Shown here piece after piece: positions 22,470-33,096 of a DNA stretch of 64,000 nt. Source of the DNA: Dryomyza anilis (Eukaryota; Arthropoda; Insecta; Diptera; Dryomyzidae). The stretch's first letter is position 1. The number at the start of each line of letters is the position of its first letter. The translations under genes and the position numbers were made by a program. The stretch lies in the NCBI GenBank assembly GCA_951804985.1, contig OX638132.1:102476026-102540025 (forward strand). Direction: 5' to 3'. Below the pieces are notes generated by a model, which saw only the letters and a program-made list of their open reading frames with translations, searched no databases and was not told where the DNA came from.

Positions 22470-22777
22470 ATAATAATAATAGTTTGGCACTACAGTTCTA
22501 TAAGAACTTAGGCCGAGCTCTCTCACCATTTTGAGCTGTGCGTGTTATATTTGTACTCAAAGTGCTGGGACCTACAGTTTATTGCCGACTCCGAACGGCG
22601 GGTGAGAGCTTTTCATAGGCAATTTTTACTCTCGTAGGTTTGCCATTTACTGCCGAGAGGTAGCGCGGTATAGAAAAATGTTTCTATGAAAAGATGTTGT
22701 TAGCCCCAGTCCAGGCTTGAACCGGGGACCTTTCGGCTCGCAGTCCAACGCACTAACCACTGAGCTACCGCGGCTAC
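22470..22777 (-). mobile_element. tRNA-derived SINE, copy 2
   Basis: Same family as 54723-55038, in reverse. Its tRNA-like head lies at the right end and its TAT-rich tail at 22470-22480. The B box (as GCTTGAACC on the + strand) and A box (CTAACCACTGAGCTA) are both intact. Confidence 0.88.
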
Positions 22778-23273
22778 AGGCTTCCTGAATTTACCCTTAT
22801 ATAATTCGATGTATATTTAAATTTTTCTTAAACAGCTTTTAGCAAATTTGAGACCTTTCCAATAAAAAAATAGTTTTGTGAACAAAGTTATCTCAATAAC
22901 TCTGAAATATCTCAACGTTTTGAGATATTTCAAATTTTTAAAAATGTTGAGAATTTTTATATCTCTTGCCTTTGAGTTTAACATTTATTTATTAGAATAT
23001 TTTATTTTATTGGAATAATTTTGCTACTCTATTTTATTATAAAAGGTTTTTAATAAAATCTCGACCATATTATATTAATACAATATCCAAAAATTTTTTT
23101 TTTATTAAGTGTCACATCAATTTTCCTCAAGTATACTTTATATCACGATTTTTTATGAAGGTAGGATTACCCTAGTCGACGGTATCATTTCAGGTATCAT
23201 TTCAGGTGGCCTTTGGTAAGGATGCCTTATCGTATTCTGTTAAGGGACGGATGCGAAATAAGGCTAACCTTAA

Positions 23274-23556
23274 CCAACTCGGGTAGCCTCGCACTTTTGT
23301 GAATACTAAAATAAAACACACTGATTTTTCGATTTTATTCAATTATATTCAAATGAATTAAGTTCAGAAAAAAAAATATGTTGTAGTAAAAAAAAAGTTT
23401 TAACTATTTAGAAATTCAAGTACATTCAATGCAGTTCTCGTAGAGTTCAACTAACAAAAAACAAAAAATAGTAATTCACATAATTTCAATACAGAATAAA
23501 AAAACAAAAAACATAAATAATTAAATACATAAATTAAATTTTTTACTAATTTAAAT
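23274..23556. other. AT-rich spacer downstream of the repeat-protein gene
   Basis: No coding potential seen. It would contain the 3'UTR of the gene that ends at 23557. Confidence 0.4.
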
Positions 23557-24090
23557 TTATTTAATACAAGTGCACCACCTTTCTGTAGTATCATTGGTTT
23601 CGATTTTTTTTATTTTCTCTTCTTTTTCATTAGCTTTGTAGCTGAGCAACGAATTATTCAAAGAATGAAATGTATCACTTCGCCACTGGATCTGTTTTTC
23701 ATTTTCATCGTAGGAAAGCAACAAGGAATCCAAAAAAATAAATTTATCACTTCGTCTTGGTAACTGTTGTTCATTCTCATTGTAGCAGAACAACAAATTA
23801 TTCAGAAAATTAAATTTATCTCTTCGCCACTTGATCTGATCTTCATTATGTTTGTAGCAAAGCAACAAGTTATTCAGAAATTTAAATTTACGAGAGCCCC
23901 ACCATGGACCACTTCTGATGTACACTTGTTCATCATTTTCGCCTGCTTCTTCTGCATCTGCTCCTCGATTTTCTTGCTGCTCGTTTTCAAGTTCATTTAC
24001 TCCGTAGCGCATCGTCAAGATATCCAGAAAATTTAATTTACGCCGGATCCAGATTTGCGCGTTTTTCGGAAGCTGCGTCTCGTCCATCAT
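23557..24090 (-). CDS. Unrecognised protein with five ~24-residue leucine-rich repeats
   Basis: No family is recognised. The 177-residue product starts MMDETQLPKN (the second ATG is equally possible). It contains five repeats of about 24 residues with the pattern Q-I-x-W-R-S-D-K-F-x-F-L-N-N-L-L-x-x-Y-x-x-N-E. They lie near residues 12-33, 55-84, 85-108, 109-132 and 133-156; the last three are exactly 24 residues. An acidic linker (about 36-55) separates repeats 1 and 2, and the end is Lys/Glu-rich. There is no signal peptide or membrane segment. The coding exon opens just after an acceptor (TTTTTTTCAG, ending 24095), and a donor GTTAGT at 24168 gives a 74-bp intron of normal fly size, so the 5' exon is non-coding. 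The repeats keep their pattern at protein level while drifting in DNA, which supports a real gene, possibly lineage-specific. The NPC2-type gene lies just upstream on the same strand. Confidence 0.6.
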   Translation of the reverse strand: MMDETQLPKNAQIWIRRKLNFLDILTMRYGVNELENEQQENRGADAEEAGENDEQVYIRSGPWWGSRKFKFLNNLLLCYKHNEDQIKWRRDKFNFLNNLLFCYNENEQQLPRRSDKFIFLDSLLLSYDENEKQIQWRSDTFHSLNNSLLSYKANEKEEKIKKIETNDTTERWCTCIK

Positions 24091-24094
24091 GTCG

Positions 24095-24168
24095 CTGAAA
24101 AAAATAACCAATAAATTTGAAGTACATATAAATTAAATAAAATATGACAAATAAAAAAATACACTAAC
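24095..24168 (-). other. 74-bp 5'UTR intron of the repeat-protein gene
   Basis: On the - strand the donor is AAAAG|GTTAGT (24168) and the acceptor TTTTTTTCAG|CGAC (24095). The length is typical of short fly introns. The ATG in the intron at 24111 would add only MVIFFSD and is less likely to be the start. Confidence 0.5.
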
Positions 24169-24230
24169 CTTTTCAGAATCAATGCGTAAATCGAAATGAG
24201 TTGGATTGTTTTTTGTCTCCAACAAGTTTA

Positions 24231-24382
24231 CAAAATGGTGAAATTTAATTCTCTCCGGATTGCTTTGTTTTTGTCAAATTTACAAAATGGTGAAATTTAA
24301 TTCTCTCCGGATTGCTTTGTTTTTGTAAAATATACAAAATGGTGAAATTACATTCTCTCCGGATTGCTTTTTGTTTTTAGAA
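24231..24382. repeat. 52-bp tandem repeat, three copies
   Basis: The blocks CAAAATGGTGAAATT and TTCTCTCCGGATTGCTTTG recur at exactly 52-bp steps (24231, 24283, 24335). They fall in the probable 5' exon or promoter-proximal region of the repeat-protein gene. Confidence 0.85.
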
Positions 24383-24719
24383 AAATTTCAAATAAGAAGT
24401 GTCCACTTCGAATTGGCAGGTGGACGACTTCGAAAAATAAAAAGCAGCATCGTTCGTTCCACTTTCGCACGTTTCACATTGGTAAATAAATTCGATAAAT
24501 TTCAAATTAACCATTTACTTTAACAGGGGCGGCGTAAAATAAATATTAAAAAATAAGAAAATAGAATTAATTATTTAAAAAAACACCTGCGTGACTTTAA
24601 TTTCCATGCATAAATTTACAACAACAAAAATACTTAAACTAGACACAAATATCACAACAAACTCCTATAGTTACAAGATACAAATATGAGTTACACGATA
24701 CAAATATGAGGCGGCTGTC

Positions 24720-25517
24720 CTAAGCCTTGATCTTCGCCGGTATCTCGAAACAGACTGCGTCACCCTCCTTGTCGCCCAGACCCCAGTGAATGACAAGACT
24801 GACCGTCGGATAGATTGGCAATATTTTGAAGCTATTCTTGTAGATATAGGTTTCGCCCGCCTTCAGTGGGCAGCCGACCTTGTTTTTGCCCTCGGCATCA
24901 TAGATATGCGGACAGGCACTGGTGCCGTAGTAACCGGGGAAGGGTAGCGGCACATCCAGTATAATGCCCTGTATATTCGAGTTGAGTTCGGCAAAGTCAC
25001 GGTGGGGCACAATCTTCATCTCGATGGTGGGTTCGCTGTTGCGTTTCAGCAGACATTTGCTCTTCGGGCAACTGGAGAGTGTGACATCACCGGCCTCAAG
25101 TTTGCGCGCTTGTGCTGCAAGAATAATAAAAAAAATATGATTTATAAAATTATCCAATATAAGAGCATATTTTATATTTTGATAGGTTTTGTAAATTACC
25201 ATTAAAATGAATTTTCACTATACAAAATATATTTATGAAATGAATTCAAGTTTTTTGATTTAACTTAAATGATTTGAATTTGTTTGGAGATTATTTATTT
25301 TGATGAATCAAATAATTTGAATTATTACAATATAATTGTTTTCTATGGTGAAATCAAATTCAAAATCATTTTTATAGAAATTTTGAATAGAAAATTTATT
25401 GAATTTCGATCTAGAGAAAGAACATGACTTACTTTTGCGACAATTGACCACATCGGTGGCATCGACGGTGACGGCGGCCAAAACCAATACCACAGCGACG
25501 CAGGCGAAATATTTCAT
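24720..25517 (-). CDS. NPC2-type secreted lipid/sterol-binding protein (ML domain)
   Basis: A two-exon gene: 25517-25433 and 25114-24720, joined across a 318-bp GT-AG intron (GTAAGT donor, TTCTTGCAG acceptor). The 159-residue product has a signal peptide (1-20, cleavage after TVDA) and an ML/NPC2 domain. Six cysteines remain after the signal (26, 44, 49, 96, 110, 150), the number that makes three disulfides in NPC2; the C44-x4-C49 spacing matches the family. Other family features are CLLKRN, DVPLPFPG, CPLKAGETYIY, the YPTVSLVIHW strand and the C-terminal FEIPAKIKA. Family members bind sterols or other lipids in the endolysosome or outside the cell; insects have several, some acting in ecdysteroid, immune or chemosensory contexts. 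The loop between C96 and C110 is longer than in vertebrate NPC2. Which of the insect paralogues this is cannot be told from the sequence. Confidence 0.9.
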
Positions 25518-25545
25518 GTTGCAGTTTGATAATTTGATTCCAGTG
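25518..25545 (-). other. 5'UTR piece of the NPC2 gene after a splice acceptor
   Basis: On the - strand TTTTTTTTACTACAG ends at 25546, a good 3' splice site, followed by 28 bp and then the start codon. This implies an intron in the 5'UTR. Confidence 0.5.
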
Positions 25546-25794
25546 CTGTAGTAAAAAAAAAATGATTTTAGAATATGATTTACTTTATTGAGCCATGTGT
25601 CACAAACGTCTTATTAAAATGAATATCAAACAAAAATTAAAACTGTCCCAGTTACAATTTTTGGCAGAGTAATGGCAACTCAGAAACATATTCATCGTAA
25701 GTTTTTAAGTACACAACAGAGAAGTTTTTATTAAAAGCTGTCTATTTTATGTCCATTTCCAAAATATGCCGTGAATCTGCCATTAAAATTCTAC

Positions 25795-26560
25795 AAATAC
25801 CCGAGACAAAATTTCTGGCATTTTTCAGGAACATTTCAGGCATTTTTCCGGCAATCACACAGATTAATGCAATATTTTCGGAAGTACATAGCAGGTTGTC
25901 AACTTTCCTTGGCAGATTCATGGTATATTTTGGGCACGGGAAGAAATCAGACAGCTGCCTATTTGAATTATGTCGAAAAATTATTTCTAAATTGCTTCGA
26001 CTCTGTCAAAAATTTTGTCTAGGGTATTATACAAATATTTTATCAGACATTTTTCCGGCAAAAACACAGATAAATGGAAGTTTGTGCAAAGCGAACAAAT
26101 TTTTAGCCGGGTCGAAGCAATTTAGAAAGATTTCAAGTCGACAAAGGCGGAGTTAGTATCACACGCTGTCTGTTTTCTGTACGTTCCCAAAATATAAGTC
26201 GGATCTGCTCTTAAAAATCCACAAAATTTTACAACCTGCTACACACTACCCAAAATACTCCATTTATCTGTGCGTTTGCCGGAAATATATCGGATATATT
26301 TCTGAGAAATATAAGAAATTTTGTCTAGGGAGATTATAAATTATATGGAATTTTTAATGCAGATTCCCGGCATATTTTAGAAATGACCAGGTATGATACA
26401 AACTACGCCTTTTTCTGTTTGAAATATATCTAAACTGCATCGATCCTCTTACACACTTCCCAAAATATTCCATGTTTGCCGACAATATGCCCCAAATAAC
26501 CAGAAAAAAAAAAAATGTCCGAAATTTTGTCTCGGGTCCGTGACAAATATTTAATATAGG
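25795..26560. repeat. Mosaic fold-back repeat
   Basis: CCCGAGACAAAATTTC near 25799 appears inverted as GAAATTTTGTCTCGGG near 26521, and AAATTTTGTCTAGGG variants occur at about 26010 and 26315. TTTTCCGGCAAAAACACAGAT-like blocks occur in both orientations. The short open frames there are non-coding. Confidence 0.45.
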
Positions 26561-26819
26561 ATGGAACCCAAATAGACAGGACGTTTTCAAAATCTTCAGT
26601 TCATTCCCAAGAAACCAAACGATATTTTTAAGATATCGAAACGATATCATTAATCGTTTTCGATTAACTAAAGTGATACGAGAATAGAAGGATTTTCCAT
26701 AAAAACGAACCTGTCTATCGATATCGTTGTTTTTGTCGTTATAGAGATCAAGTTGATATCTAAAAAATTTTCAATTTGAACAGAAAATTGTATTTTTTGA
26801 CAATAATTTGAAGAACACA

Positions 26820-27039
26820 CACCCAAAAAAGAAAACTATATAAATAATGGTTTTTTACTATTAAAAAAAGTCAATAGGATAAATTATTGTTTTAATCGGA
26901 AAATACCATTAAATACTAGAAAATACCATGACATTGCCATTGAGTTTATATGAAAAGATTTATTTTTTGTATACTATTAAATCAATAATTGTCCCATTGA
27001 CCAATTCTTATGGGATTTGAGGGAATTTTTTTCTGGGTG
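26820..27039. mobile_element. Short inverted-repeat element (CACCCARAAAAA ends), copy 1
   Basis: The ends are CACCCAAAAAAG and TTTTTTTCTGGGTG. The body (CTATATAAATAATGGTTTTT, AAATACCATTAAATACTAGA) is nearly the same as that of the element at 34612-34817, which lies in the opposite orientation. No coding capacity. Confidence 0.65.
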
Positions 27040-27967
27040 CACAATTCAATTTGAAAATAATGTGAATTTTATATCGTAAATTAATCATAACTTTATCGAA
27101 TTCAAAAATGTTCAAATGGTATGCAGGGTAGCAGCAAATTTACAGCAAAAAATATTTATACTTATGGATTGTTTGAATATTAACTACAAGTCATAAGTTG
27201 AAATTGATAGTTGCAGCAACACTTTCATAAATATTCTGTTTTTTTTTAATGTACTCAATTTTGTATGTAAATTACAATATAACCGAGAATCGAAGTCTAT
27301 ATAAAAATTACATATTTTTTCATTAGTGTTTTATATAGCCACTTTTGATATAATTATTACATGATGGACAATTAAAATTTCAGCACAAAATGTTACGATA
27401 TAAACTCAGTCTATGCACAATGCACTCGACACTGCTTTACTGCGATATTTTACAGGTTTAATGGACTCATAAACGAGTGACACATTAATTACAAAATGTG
27501 GTATATTTTAAATTAATTTTTTTTTATTTAAACTTTTAAATTTTATTTTTTCAACCTTGGAATTAGGCTCGCAGCAGATGAAAACTATAAAAAACAGCCA
27601 CATATTATTAATACAAATATCAAGAGAAACAAATCACTTTCTACGACTAGTTAAAAACTGAAAAACAAGATCTGTCTGAAGACAGCTACAAACACAAGTA
27701 TGTCACACAGATACAACTGAAGAACACAAAGTATATAACGCAGGTATCTAACAAGTGCAGAAGTATCTATGATAATAAGTGTACACTGTACAGCAATGGT
27801 ATTTTCTTTTTATAATTTTATAAGACTTAGCCGTACATACGACGCAAGCGCAGCGATAATAACAGCAAAAATAACAAAAACTTTAACTCTCAGATACACG
27901 TAACAACAACAACTTTAAATTACACACTCGTCTTAAGTTGGTCAATACTGGTGCGATGTGTGGCAGC

Positions 27968-28005
27968 GACTGACGCTTCGCAACGCCACACCTTTGTCAT
28001 TTATA
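27968..28005 (-). promoter_or_regulatory. TATA/Inr promoter of the NPC2 gene
   Basis: On the - strand TATAAATG (28005-27998) is followed by TCAGTC (27973-27968), a perfect fly initiator, with its A 34 bp from the first T of the TATA box. Transcription would start near 27971 and run leftwards to a 130-bp first exon, then the 5'UTR intron. The link to the NPC2 gene rests on orientation, distance and the acceptor before its start codon. Confidence 0.5.
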
Positions 28006-28009
28006 GATT

Positions 28010-28780
28010 CGTGTGGTCGTCAATCGGCGGTCGCCGCTGCAGCAACGAATGCTGCTTGCTGCGTGTTAGCCAAGTTAACAAAGCGCTGAGAGTTAGCTGG
28101 CGCGCAACGCAAACAATGGCCAGTGTTGGTCGAGACTTAAGGCATGATGAGTGAAAAAGCAAAAATGATGCTGGCGTCTGTTGCAGCAGATGCACTTTAT
28201 ATTTGTATCTGCCAATACAAAAACAAAAAAGTATCTAGAGTTTTAATTAATTCGGTATTCATATTTGTTATTCCAGTTTTAAGTATTTGCTAAACAGTTA
28301 ATAAAATAACAAAGTTTTGACATTTCGAACATCTTATGTATCTAAATGTATCTAAATATAATATCTATGTATCTAAGAAAATATCTATGTATCTACGTGA
28401 TATCCTTCAAACGTGAGAAACATTTGAACACTCGTCCAAATACTTGTATGAATGCTAGATAGATCTACGTATTTTTTAAGCTTATTTTACGTTTTTAAAT
28501 ATTTAAATACGTATCTTAGCTTGTTAGTATCTATGAGTCTGTCTGCATTTTTCTTTCTCTCTGTTTGTTTCGCTTTCAGCATATATTGTCTAAATGGGTT
28601 AGTTGTTGGGTTATTTGATGCTTTGTCAGGACTCTGTAGGAAAGAAACGCATCAGTTAGATACATCAGTTAATGGCAGTAGTGACTGATTGTATCTCGCA
28701 GATACTCTTATTTGCAGCATGCGTTATACAAAATATCACACATCAGTACCCAGTCGGCACCTACACACATTTTTTATGAT
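28010..28780. other. Non-coding region upstream of the NPC2 promoter
   Basis: 28010-28200 is less AT-rich, as expected for a proximal regulatory region. 28330-28520 has loose repeats of TATCTATGTATCTA. No gene recognised. Confidence 0.35.
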
Positions 28781-29440
28781 TATCGTAAATTACGATCGTT
28801 TGGCGATTCAAAATAATCATAAGTTTCGATCATTTTGCTTGTAAAAAACGATGATAAATGTCAATGAAAAAAACAATCATATTTTGCTCGTAAATAACGA
28901 TGGCTCGTATATATCGTTAAAAAATATTGTCAAAATTATTATTGCTTTTCTATTCAAACGTTTACTTAAAAAAACGCAAGTTTAATTGAATTGTTTTGGA
29001 GAAAAATTTAAAACATTTGCTGTAATTAAAAAATAAGTAAATGCATTTGAGAACTTAATATAAAAATTAAATGCATTTACTTAGTTTTTTTTTTGTATCG
29101 TTAAAAAAGTAGGAAAAGCTCGTAATAGAGTTCAAAATGATTATCATTTACAATTAAAATTGAATCGCAAAAAATATTAAAAACGAGTTCGTTTACGAAC
29201 AAAAAACATCGTTTATAACGAGTACATAATCGTATTTTACGATCATAAACGATCGAAAATTTATCATATATGAGTGTTTTTAGTTCGTTTATGATACCTC
29301 GTTACGATGGACAAATTAAGAACGAAACTGTATGCGTTTTCGAATCATTTACGATTCTCGTATACGATTATTTTATTCATTATTACGAATATTTGCAATC
29401 ATTTACGATATCTTTTATGATAGTTTGGCCGGCTGTCATA
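28780..29440. repeat. ATTTACGAT-rich fold-back region
   Basis: Dense ATTTACGAT/ATCGTAAAT and ACGATCG motifs occur in both orientations, with similar flanks at each end (TTTTTATGATTATCG at left, CGATATCTTTTATGATAG at right). It resembles the TTTACGAA-rich element at 15716-16568 in style, but clean terminal repeats were not found. Confidence 0.45.
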
Positions 29441-30228
29441 TTTGTTGACTAACGAAATAGTCAGGGTGAATATAGTAGAAGACCTTTTAACATAGCAAAT
29501 TATCTAGCATGTATTAGTTGAAGTATGGAAAATATTAGCAAATATAATTGATGGTTCTTTCAATTAACGTCATCTCACAATAACTGAAGGGCAAAAAATA
29601 AGAAATTCTAAAATAATAATAATAATATTAAACGAGCTTAAGATATTTTATATTTAAAGCTACAGTGGGGTGAATTCAAAATCGGAAATACAATTAAATT
29701 ACAAGAATAATAAACATGTTTTTCATTAGAAATTAGAAAAAAAAGGGGAGATCTGTAACGAAATTTTGAGAAGAACATTGAATTTTTGTATATTTCAACT
29801 TTACCTACCTTTTAAAAAAGGAAGAAATCATAGTGTTCGAAGATATGATATACGATTGGAAAAGTAATTTATGTTTCTAAAACATGAGTTAAAAATTAAT
29901 ATTCATTTATCAACATATTATACTTTACAACTAAATTTCTTGACTAGGTTATGTCACTAATATGCATATCTTAAACACCCTGTATCTTAAACTGGGTGCA
30001 AAATTAGTCATTTTTATATTTAATATTTTCTTATTTTTTTGAGTCATAAAATGAAACCTGAATTTCTGACATAGATGAACCAAACTGCTTATTTTGTAAC
30101 AGTTACATCTAGCGTTACGCCTTCAATACCAATATCGAGTTGAACTGACATCCCTTTTCCATTTTCTAATCAAAAATATCTGGTACCGACTTATTCCCGG
30201 TCTTCCCTACACACTCATGTGGTGAAGC
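29441..30228. other. Gene-free AT-rich stretch
   Basis: Nothing recognisable beyond general AT-richness. Confidence 0.3.
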
Positions 30229-30238
30229 AGTTATTATA

Positions 30239-30533
30239 ATAATAATAGTTTGGCACTACAGTCCTATAAGAACTTAGGCCGAGCTCTCTCACCATTTTGA
30301 GCTGCGCGTGTTATATATTTTTACTCAAAGTGGTGGGACGTACAGTTTATTGCCGAATCCGAACGGCGGGTGAGAGCTTTTCATAGGCAGAGGTAGGTTT
30401 GCCATTTACTGCCGAGAGGTAGCGCGGTATAGAAAAATGTTTCTATGAAAAGATGTTGTTAGCCCCAGTCCAGGCTTGAACCGGGGACCTTTCGGCTCGC
30501 AGTCCAACGCACTAACCACTGAGCTACCGCGGC
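30239..30533 (-). mobile_element. tRNA-derived SINE, copy 3, with target duplication
   Basis: Reverse-strand copy of the same SINE with intact A and B boxes. It is flanked by AGTTATTATA at 30229-30238 and again at 30534-30543, a clear target-site duplication. Compared with copy 5 it has a short internal deletion (about 20 bp around 30390) where the AAACATT...TCTC region is missing. Confidence 0.9.
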
Positions 30534-30837
30534 AGTTATTATATTTAATACATTTTGCCTTCAACGATACTCTAATACCTGATTACCTTTCAGATAAAAA
30601 GATCTTGAAACATCTTCAAAATATGCATCAGTTCCGTATTTGACATCCTCATTTGATGCAAGTCTCTTCCCCAGGAGTCACTTCCTCAAGTTAGGAAATA
30701 AATAATAGACGCTGGAGGCCAAATCTGGAGAATACTGGGAAGTGGTGGAGCAATTAAAGCTTAGTTTATTCACTCTTGATATCGCTTTTAACGGTGCATT
30801 GTCTACTCGCAAAAAAATGTTTTCACCAACAACCAGT

Positions 30838-31225
30838 ATTCATCATATTGATGATTTCTTTTATTGAACTTAATTAGTTTTTTTTTCAATGTTTTTCATT
30901 TTCAATATTTTTTATTACATCAAATTTCAAATTAAAATGGGTCTCCATTTACACATTTACGTATTTATAATTCTTATAAGATTTATGAGATTTAAATTAT
31001 TATGGTTTGATGAACAAAATTCATCAATATGATGATCACTTTTCATTAATATGATGAAATGGAGTCTTCGAATAATTGGCAATTAAATATTAAAAATCCT
31101 TTAAAAATTCTAAATACATAAATGGAGACAAATTTTTGAAATTTGATGTTAAAAAAATATTGAAAATGAAAAACATTAAAAAATACGATTTTAATTCAAT
31201 GAATGAATTCATCAATATGATGAAT
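30838..31225. mobile_element. Fold-back element with ATTCATCATATTGATGA ends
   Basis: The left arm ATTCATCATATTGATGA pairs with TCATCAATATGATGAAT at the right. The arms continue inwards for about 150 bp (TTTTTCATTTTCAATATTTT against AAAATATTGAAAATGAAAAA, TCTCCATTTA against TAAATGGAGA). No coding capacity. Confidence 0.7.
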
Positions 31226-31292
31226 CCCGGTAGTTAGTGAGCTTTATTATGTAATTTTTTGTGTGTAGATGAAAGAGATATTTTTTCTTCAC

Positions 31293-31556
31293 CATATCGT
31301 CACCTGAGAATTTATTTGGCACAAACGCCATTTTTGAGTAAATGAAGTTCAAATTTGGTTATATATGAGTTATTTATTTTCTTTCTAATTCCGTTATCTG
31401 TTTTTTTCGATATCTCGTATCAAATCTAAGATATTCTGCAACGACTTTGCTCAAAATCGCAAATTGTCCCCTATTTTAATGAAAATCATCTTTATCGTTT
31501 TTTTTGAAAACGACTCAATGGCGTATGAGCCAAATAAATTCTCAGGTGACGATATG
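31293..31556. mobile_element. Fold-back element with CATATCGTCACCTGAG ends
   Basis: The left arm CATATCGTCACCTGAGAATT and the right arm AATTCTCAGGTGACGATATG are perfect complements, and the arms extend through TTATTTGGC and CGCCAT. The element is about 264 bp, with an AT-rich loop. Confidence 0.7.
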
Positions 31557-32749
31557 TTGCCTTTTTTCCTGATATTATCTATCAAACGTTCCGGTTTTTC
31601 AAGATAGACGGCTTGTGCCCGGTTCCAATCACTCTACGTCGACGTCCCACTATTATTATTATTTTAACCACCACTGTATATTAGAATTTTTTAAAATATA
31701 AATATAATAAAAATAATTTATAAATAACAAATTGTGTTTGAATTAGTTATGCTGCTGATCGTATGAATTAAGAAACACGACGTGCATGAAAATTAGTCAC
31801 AATTTTCATTCATTTTTCCATATTCCTGCCTTTTGTTCAACAGACACCGCCACGTATAGTAAATCCCCCTGTATGGAGCATTCTATAAAAAGTAGCTACT
31901 AATTTCCGTCTTAATTAATATGTGCCGCATGTGCCCGGCGGTGTCTGTCTGTGGTTTGTCTAACCGCATAAAAGTCGTTTGGTGGTATCTATGATCTACA
32001 TATCTTTTGATTTGAAGTGTGACTCTAGCCGTGACGTCATTTTGTTTACGGAGACTTTAATCACTTTGCCAAAATATTTGGTCACTCGCAAACTACGTTG
32101 TGACTGACGTTTTTTTTATAATTCCGCATCATATGTGGCCCATGTGTCACATCATTTAGACATGGGTTAAATTGTTTCGTGACTCGTGTAATTAATTCGT
32201 TTGCTAAAATTTAATATTCATCAGTGGCGCAATTTTAACCGAGATCTGATTGATTTGATCAAGAGTTGTGAGCTATATGTCAACGTGCAATCGCCACTGC
32301 TGTCTGTCCGTTCGTATAGTGTGTTATAGGTTATGGGGCTGGGGGAAGATTCCAGTACTGTTTTAAGTGGACAGACAGGTTTTCTGTAATCGTAAACAAC
32401 AAAAGCAACGTCAACAACTTACTTTAACAAAAGTATCTTCAGTCGATGCGGACTGAGTATCAGAAATATGCAATTCAGTTATAAACATTTTATATTTACG
32501 TTTCCTGTTTTGCGTACGGATGCAACGGTGATTGAATGTTAATTTAATAACTTCTGAGAAATTATTTTTAATTTTTTAAAGCAGACAGAAAGAAAGAATT
32601 AAGCTGACAGTAATAATAATAATAAAAATTAAGTATACTTAAGTGTGATTGGAACAAAAAAAGCCAATGAGTGAGAGTGAAATGTTCTTTTCGTGAGCGT
32701 GAGTTAAAATTCACTCTAATGTCTACTATTTTGTCAAAGTACCCGAATG
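31557..32749. other. Gene-free stretch, partly less AT-rich
   Basis: No coding signal. 31900-32460 is less AT-rich and apparently unique, so it may hold regulatory sequence; nothing specific is claimed. Confidence 0.3.
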
Positions 32750-32873
32750 GAAAAGGCATTCCTACCAAAGGCTCCTGAAATGAATCTAATCGTGGTTGAC
32801 TGGTTGGCAATCATAATTTCAAATCCACGTAAGGCAACCGATTCATCCTTTGCAAAAATACTGATCTAAATCC
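32750..32873. repeat. Fragment of the 20457-23273 palindrome family
   Basis: Shares GGCATTCCTACCAAAGGC and TTCAAATCCACGTAAGGCAA with the left arm at 20495-20610, in the same order. Confidence 0.6.
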
Positions 32874-33096
32874 TACACTCAGAAAAAAGTTTCCTCATAA
32901 TAAGGAAAATTTACTTAAATTAAGGAAAAAACTTCCTCATTTTTAGGAAATTTTCCTTACTTTAAGTAAAATTTTCCTAATAATAAGGAAATTTTACTAC
33001 TATTAAGGAAAAACATTCCTAAAAATAATTAAAATTGAACTTGACGCTATTTCAAGCAAAATTTTTTTAATATAAGGAAACTGTTTTCTGTGTGTA
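32874..33096. mobile_element. Short inverted-repeat element with TACACWCAGAAAA ends
   Basis: The left end TACACTCAGAAAAAAG and the right end CTGTTTTCTGTGTGTA are inverted repeats. The interior is built of AAGGAAAATTT/AAATTTTCCTT repeats in both orientations. The outer TA may be the target duplication. Confidence 0.65.

Larger units (their letters stand above)
20457..23273. mobile_element. Large palindromic (fold-back) element, split by later insertions
   Basis: The outer arms match in inverse form: TTAAGGTTAGCC at 20457 with GGCTAACCTTAA ending at 23273, then CAGAATACGAT, GGCATCC and AAAGGCC in the same relative order. The centre is a second palindrome around 22345, where TGATCGCATCC and AACTAAATTTCCA pair with TGGAAATTTAGTT and GGATGCGATCA. 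The left arm is interrupted by a hAT-like element (20639-22178), the right arm by a SINE (22470-22777) and by about 350 bp of AT-rich sequence. A fragment of one arm recurs at 32750-32873. No protein is coded. Confidence 0.65.
25546..27840 (-). other. Probable 5'UTR intron of the NPC2 gene
   Basis: Runs from a possible donor GCGTC|GTATGT (27840) to the acceptor at 25546, about 2.3 kb. It contains a mosaic fold-back repeat (25795-26560) and a short inverted-repeat element (26820-27039); the rest is AT-rich without further signals. The donor choice is tentative. Confidence 0.4.
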
